From assembly GCF_032583975.1 (NCBI RefSeq), contig NZ_JAWHTF010000001.1: a stretch of 64,000 nucleotides of DNA; one strand, 5' to 3'. The translations under genes were made by a program, and so were the position numbers. Under the pieces are notes generated by a model. That model was given only the letters and a program-made list of their open reading frames with translations, was not told where the DNA came from and did not search any database. The DNA comes from Gilvirhabdus luticola (GTDB lineage Bacteria > Bacteroidota > Bacteroidia > Flavobacteriales > Flavobacteriaceae). Positions 61,501 to 64,000 of this stretch are shown one piece after another (within the stretch, counting starts at the first letter, position 1; every line of letters begins with the position of its first letter).

Positions 61501-63757
61501 CATTCAATCGCCTTCAAACACATTATTAGTAAACGCCACAGAGACATCCAATGTAACTTGTGATGATAATGCAGGAACCATTACTGCTGTAGCAAGTGGT
61601 GGTTGGGGCAATTATGAATATGAATTAACTGGCACAACATCCGTTGCCTATTCATCTAACGGAACATTCACAAACCTATCCGCAGGAAGTTATACTGTAA
61701 ACGTCAGAGATGCAGGTGGATGTATTGCATCTGATAGTGTAACGCTTATTGTTCCACCTCCAATTAATGCTACTGTAGCAGCCAATACAACACTATTGTC
61801 TTGTTTTGGTGATACAAATGCTACAATAACTGTGAGTGGAGTAACTGGAGGACAAGGAAGTAATTACAGCTATACACTTAATATGGTTTCTCCAGCAGTA
61901 AGCTCTTCAGGGCCACAAACATCACCTATTTTTGATGGTTTAGGAGCTGGAACTTATAATATTGTGGTGACCGATGGATACCAATGTTCGTTCAATTCTC
62001 CAGATATTATCATTAACGAACCTACTCAAATACAGGCAAGTTTAGTACTTGAAACACCACAAACATGTTTGACAAATTCAACATTAACCTTAAGTGCTAC
62101 AGGAGGTACAGGTACCTATGAATATAGTGATACAGCATCTTTTGTAACTATTTTAGGTTCTTTTGCTTCATCAACAACATTTTCGGTTTCAGTAGGAACT
62201 CATCAGTATTACGTTAGAGATGTAAATGGATGTATTTCTAATGTTTCTAATGAAATAACTGTTGATCCTTTACCGGCATTAACCATTAATCTGGACGTTA
62301 CCAATGCCACCGTTAACTGTACTGGGGATAGCACGGGAGTAATTATCGCTGATGCAGAAGGTGGTTTAGGAAATTATATATATACGCTGCAAGATGGTTC
62401 AGGAAATGACATTATCGGAGCAATACAAAATAGTCCAGGAGTATTTACAGATCTTCCAGCAGGAAATTATCAAGTTCAAGTGGAAAGTGGAGATTGTTTA
62501 ACAACGTCTTCAGTGATAACCATTACTGAACCTTCAATAGCATTATCAGAGACACATACAGTAACACCTGTTACATGTACTGGTGAAGACGATGGTATAT
62601 TGGAGATTTTTGCTATAGGAGGAACAGGAATTATAAAATACGCGATTTCCCCAAGATTGGATCAGTTTTTCGAAGAGCCTATCTTCGATAACTTAAGTCC
62701 TGGAACCTATGAGGTTATTGTTCAAGACGAATTAGGATGTTATGTGGTTTTCAATTTTACTGTTGATGCTCCAATTCCTGTAGTACTTTCTATTGTGCCT
62801 AATTCAATATTACCAGAAGTATGCGATGGTGATATGAATGGTGAGTTTAGTATTAACATTTCAGGAGGGAATTTACCATACAGTGTTGCTTTAGATGATA
62901 TCAATGGCACTTATACTGCAGGTACAGCAATCCAAACCCAATTTGATTTTACAGGCTTATCAGGAGGTGATCATATAGTTTATGTAAGAGACGCTCTTGG
63001 TTGTGAATCAGAATGGAATATCACATTCCCTGAATCTGTTATTATTAATCCAGAAGCTGTAGTGGAATACAGTTGTGTCAATAATCTATCGAACAATACG
63101 GTTACAGTTACGGTGGATGAAAGTACAGACCTTTTGGATTTAGATTTTTCTTTAAATGGAGGAGCATATCAGGGAAGCAATGTATTTGTGAATGTGCTGC
63201 CAGGAGTTGGTCATTATATAGACGTAAGACATACTAATGGTTGTATACAAAGAACACCAATTTTTGAAATTGAAGATTACGAACCTATACAATTAACAAT
63301 ACAAGAAGGTGGGTTGAATGAGATAATAGCAACAGCTACAGGTGGAACTGGAATATATGAATATTCACTTAACGGAGAATCTTATGGAGACCAAAATACA
63401 TTCCTAATTTACGAATCTGGAGACTATACAGTTACGGTTACGGATAGCAATGGATGTATAGCAAGTGCTTCAGGGTACTTTGAATATGTTGATGTTTGTA
63501 TACCTAACTATTTCACTCCAAATGGCGATGGTTATCTAGATGGATGGGGTCCAGGATGTACGGAAAGTTATAAAGACCTAACCTTCGACATTTTTGATAG
63601 ATATGGTCGTAAGATAGCCACATTAAAAGTTGGAGAAAAGTGGGATGGGACATATCATGGAAAAGAGCTACCAACAGGAGATTATTGGTATGTTGTAAAA
63701 TTGAATGATAGCAGAGATGATAGAGAATTTGTCGGACATTTCACATTATATAGATAG
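55589..63757 (+). CDS. sprB: SprB-like giant gliding-motility adhesin
   Basis: About 2722 residues from the ATG at 55589 (MKKPTFYKVLIVVFLLSLCFSGNSQ signal; the ATG at 55553 adds 12 unlikely residues). Residues about 30-390 form a globular N-terminal part; about 395-510 a DUF11-like domain (DLTKIVLDTDGN...YEITYQNVGNEDITNFTITDILPENI); then roughly twenty SprB repeats of about 80-100 residues with the cadence 'C(F/N)GxxDGS(I/F)xxxxxGGxxPYTYSID...FTGLxAGTYxxxVxDxNGC'. The end (CIPNYFTPNGDGYLDGWGPGCTES...GDYWYVVKLNDSRDDREFVGHFTLYR) is a type B type IX sorting domain. By homology it is a filamentous adhesin propelled along the cell surface during gliding. SprB of F. johnsoniae is about 6500 residues; this one is far shorter. 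Confidence 0.88.
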   Translation: MKKPTFYKVLIVVFLLSLCFSGNSQTYDPFAIREKVDVRGSMLVIGNAILGQDNLPFNDITRDNQDIDMQYIDIDSDASTFSSSSAELQLPPHQDGSPTDCYRVAYAGLYWAATLQDGDRSDIDEVKFKLPGSSTYIDITGEIIYDAIVNPIVAETGEPGNTPYACYADVTNLVSGLSDIEGNYTLANVNSSEGFNFSTGLSAGWTLLLIYEDPELHTKSFTVFDGFSHIYDGHQETVPVSGFTTPPAGHIDLQFAYGALDGDRTKRATKLEINGKEVTTELRPANKFFGSVIENLGYDGNPNPPSIVYPRNPFSANTLGYDTGFLEIINSEPEFIRNNDTSADFRLQVARGQADPIFAFVCAFGVDIIAPDIDLTKIVLDTDGNNIDGDDVYLGQNLFYEITYQNVGNEDITNFTITDILPENIIFDPSTDIDLSNAGGATLQSYDPNTRTIIFNIPDESVEYGDPVFTIRLAIQVVPNCYDLSQACSNEIINQAFGTYSGVLSGITVVDEESYATIECLGAPGSTNFLVDISSCDFQRTEVLCGSSTVLTAADGYDSYSWSTSPTGTPVIGTGQTYTATAPGDYYVTNTTSATCISIDEQITVITYGSDLTNPVIPYADLLPVCPNDGKVLPYIFLCGGNDSRTINTGISDAVSIIWEQLDETSCPPMIVDDCANENDTCTWNQVATGPDFIADTSGEFRIVINYPGGCFNIFYFNVYQNLLVPTITAEDIICTTPGEVTVGGVPSGYEYSLDPSGPYQSSNIFSINTPGYYIVYIRQIGVNTNPCIFETPSIYVRQRDVTFTTSATQPDCNDDFGSISIAVNDALPQYYYSIYEGATLVNSVGPISASDYTFNNLNPGTYTVNASTDDGCIYSEIIDILEPPVITVTAALTQPLTCTDGEITIYPVGGVPPYNYYINSTTVSQNTPVYVVTTAGVYDITVYDFNGCSASTSITVDGILPPEFTITNTDVLCAGDSDGTININVTNANGNSLLYSIDNGVTFVSSSVFTGLTAGTYDVIVQYTYGTDVCASTAQPITITEPLPVTGTVALTTPYTCTTNGIITVSGVSGGTAPYTYSIDGINFQAGNTFTGLTEGTYTITIRDSNNCLFIAAPITIDALNPPEDLDFSNTPLSCPAMTSDVTVSNTVGGTAPFEYQIIAPASAVTAYQTSNVFTGLAPGTYTFQVRDANDCTYAESYTIAPLPPLTVNVVLTKDLDCSASPNAIITGIISGSFPPYAVNLIQGTGSAVVSGNTFTLTTPASGDYQFEVTDSIGCTVQSGVISVTDIVPVTASVIATDPTCNGYADGSISLTALTGEAPFTYSIDGGATFASSNVFGGLIAGTYNYVVMDSKGCDVSGSINLTDPLPLNVTIVRNAIQCSPIVLGSLDITINSGGIAPFTYTLYDNTYTQIGNITTASTTNTFVGLNFGDYYVTIVDSNGCEYISTAQRIETPPSINVTGNASTGSCATGATVDLQVISGVGPFTYSIYGQPATSFGPTPSTTHTFVGLNHGVTYQFQVIDGGGCYSIIEVTTPVLSPMDITPITTTDVNCFGDSDGSVNFTVINYDASVTSIYYEVQDVLTNTPIVPAFNGIFTGLTGAPVSGTITGLSAGNYTLFVREADGTLCTISTPFQISQPVQSLSSVVSAIENATCNAEAQVTLTTTGGTGPYLYAAGAPGFVPAPGDFGTSNVIYLDYTIRTNWDIVVRDANDCEIRINETIAIDPDPVVSASLSNQCTATEGNFEIDVILTTAGVGPYSFSIDGGAFQTNTAPFTITNLSSGAHTVEVRDFNGCGNLVIVDILTPIELIPDVTGLPSCNNDDGEITITGSGGSGTYTYTISPNPASISVAGNVFSGVPSGTYMITMTDTVTSCTNDVEILVPEATPLSFTTLPTAVTCFGDTSGSFEITVSGYAGPYTYEVFNSLGSSVTGVVAANTSTNPEVVTGMAADSYSVVITETASPFCSATSNVIIQSPSNTLLVNATETSNVTCDDNAGTITAVASGGWGNYEYELTGTTSVAYSSNGTFTNLSAGSYTVNVRDAGGCIASDSVTLIVPPPINATVAANTTLLSCFGDTNATITVSGVTGGQGSNYSYTLNMVSPAVSSSGPQTSPIFDGLGAGTYNIVVTDGYQCSFNSPDIIINEPTQIQASLVLETPQTCLTNSTLTLSATGGTGTYEYSDTASFVTILGSFASSTTFSVSVGTHQYYVRDVNGCISNVSNEITVDPLPALTINLDVTNATVNCTGDSTGVIIADAEGGLGNYIYTLQDGSGNDIIGAIQNSPGVFTDLPAGNYQVQVESGDCLTTSSVITITEPSIALSETHTVTPVTCTGEDDGILEIFAIGGTGIIKYAISPRLDQFFEEPIFDNLSPGTYEVIVQDELGCYVVFNFTVDAPIPVVLSIVPNSILPEVCDGDMNGEFSINISGGNLPYSVALDDINGTYTAGTAIQTQFDFTGLSGGDHIVYVRDALGCESEWNITFPESVIINPEAVVEYSCVNNLSNNTVTVTVDESTDLLDLDFSLNGGAYQGSNVFVNVLPGVGHYIDVRHTNGCIQRTPIFEIEDYEPIQLTIQEGGLNEIIATATGGTGIYEYSLNGESYGDQNTFLIYESGDYTVTVTDSNGCIASASGYFEYVDVCIPNYFTPNGDGYLDGWGPGCTESYKDLTFDIFDRYGRKIATLKVGEKWDGTYHGKELPTGDYWYVVKLNDSRDDREFVGHFTLYR

Positions 63758-63788
63758 AACATGGTAATTAGCCCCAAAAACTAAAATT

Positions 63789-64000
63789 ATGAAGACGAAA
63801 AGATTAATCCTATATATATTGCTTGTTGCTGTAACCTATGGTTATGGTCAAGAGCTTAATTTACCAGTGTTTACTCAATATTTAGCAGAGAATGATTTTG
63901 TTGTGTCTCCTACATATGCAGGAATTGGTGATAACTTAAAAATTAGGGCGAATGGTTTAACTCAATGGGTTGGAATTAAAGGAGCACCAGACAACCAATC
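63789..64000 (+). CDS. sprF: PorP/SprF-family type IX secretion membrane protein, 3' part cut off by window edge
   Basis: The first 70 residues of a PorP/SprF protein: MKTKRLILYILLVAVTYGYGQ signal, then LNLPVFTQYLAENDFVVSPTYAGIGDNLKIRANGLTQWVGIKGAPDN, which has the family hallmarks 'FTQYxxNxxxxxPAYAG' and 'xRxQWxGxxGAPxT'. In F. johnsoniae the gene directly after sprB is sprF, an outer-membrane protein needed for SprB export; the same order is seen here, 31 nt after sprB. Confidence 0.9.
   Translation, partial: MKTKRLILYILLVAVTYGYGQELNLPVFTQYLAENDFVVSPTYAGIGDNLKIRANGLTQWVGIKGAPDNQ

Overview
The window is about 64 kb of AT-rich chromosome from a member of the Bacteroidota, most likely a marine Flavobacteriaceae. 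The evidence is type IX secretion C-terminal sorting domains, an sprCDBF-type gliding locus, Bacteroidota-type promoters (TTTG or TTG, about 19 nt, TAnnTTTG), an RpsP and RimM of flavobacterial type, and a DnaE with a fused exonuclease.

Layout. 1-7.4 kb is housekeeping: the start of an acyl-CoA dehydrogenase, an amino-acid permease with an amidinotransferase/deiminase-fold enzyme, a tRNA methyltransferase, a PA2169-type four-helix protein, rimM, rpsP, a small lipoprotein and hemA. 7.5-17.4 kb is a minus-strand respiratory region built from two tandem copies of the cassette FeS protein / NrfD membrane protein / signal-anchored Ig-like protein / monoheme cytochrome c. The upstream copy is preceded by a twin-arginine mini-protein, a DUF5777-type beta-barrel, a monoheme lipoprotein and a hexaheme lipoprotein. 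The two copies are separated by an intrinsic terminator and a promoter with two palindromes. FNR-geometry palindromes (TGAYAnnTRTCA) lie upstream of both operons and of hemA. At two of the promoters the palindrome sits at exactly the same distance from the -7 box, so electron transport and haem synthesis look co-regulated. No catalytic (molybdopterin) subunit is present; the set looks like a quinone-linked inner-membrane module plus a possible outer-membrane electron conduit.

17.6-25.4 kb is core again: dnaE, a PdxH-like protein, an SRPBCC/ArsR pair, trxA, clpP and a DUF58 protein. A tRNA-Asp gene follows at 25.6 kb. From it to about 46.5 kb lies a patchwork accessory region. The trailer of the tRNA (a GAAA-loop hairpin plus terminator, in one case with the last 13 nt or more of the tRNA itself) recurs five more times, always in the same orientation, between the gene blocks. 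This looks like step-wise insertion of cargo at the tRNA-Asp 3' end. Cargo: a lipoprotein; a GNAT acetyltransferase; an RND/MMPL exporter operon with LolA-like protein, beta-barrel, acyl-CoA dehydrogenase and AraC regulator; an alcohol dehydrogenase; a TolB/TPR protein; a large secreted carbohydrate-binding-like protein; a lipoprotein serine protease; and two small membrane proteins. No integrase or transposase is visible.

46.6-49.4 kb holds a DUF5679 mini-protein, a second AraC paralogue, a membrane protein, a rhodanese and a DsrE protein. 49.7-64 kb is the gliding-motility surface-adhesin locus: a small secreted protein, a beta-helix protein, SprC-like, SprD-like (barrel, coiled coil and SPOR-like end), a 2722-residue SprB-like adhesin with about twenty repeats, and the start of SprF.
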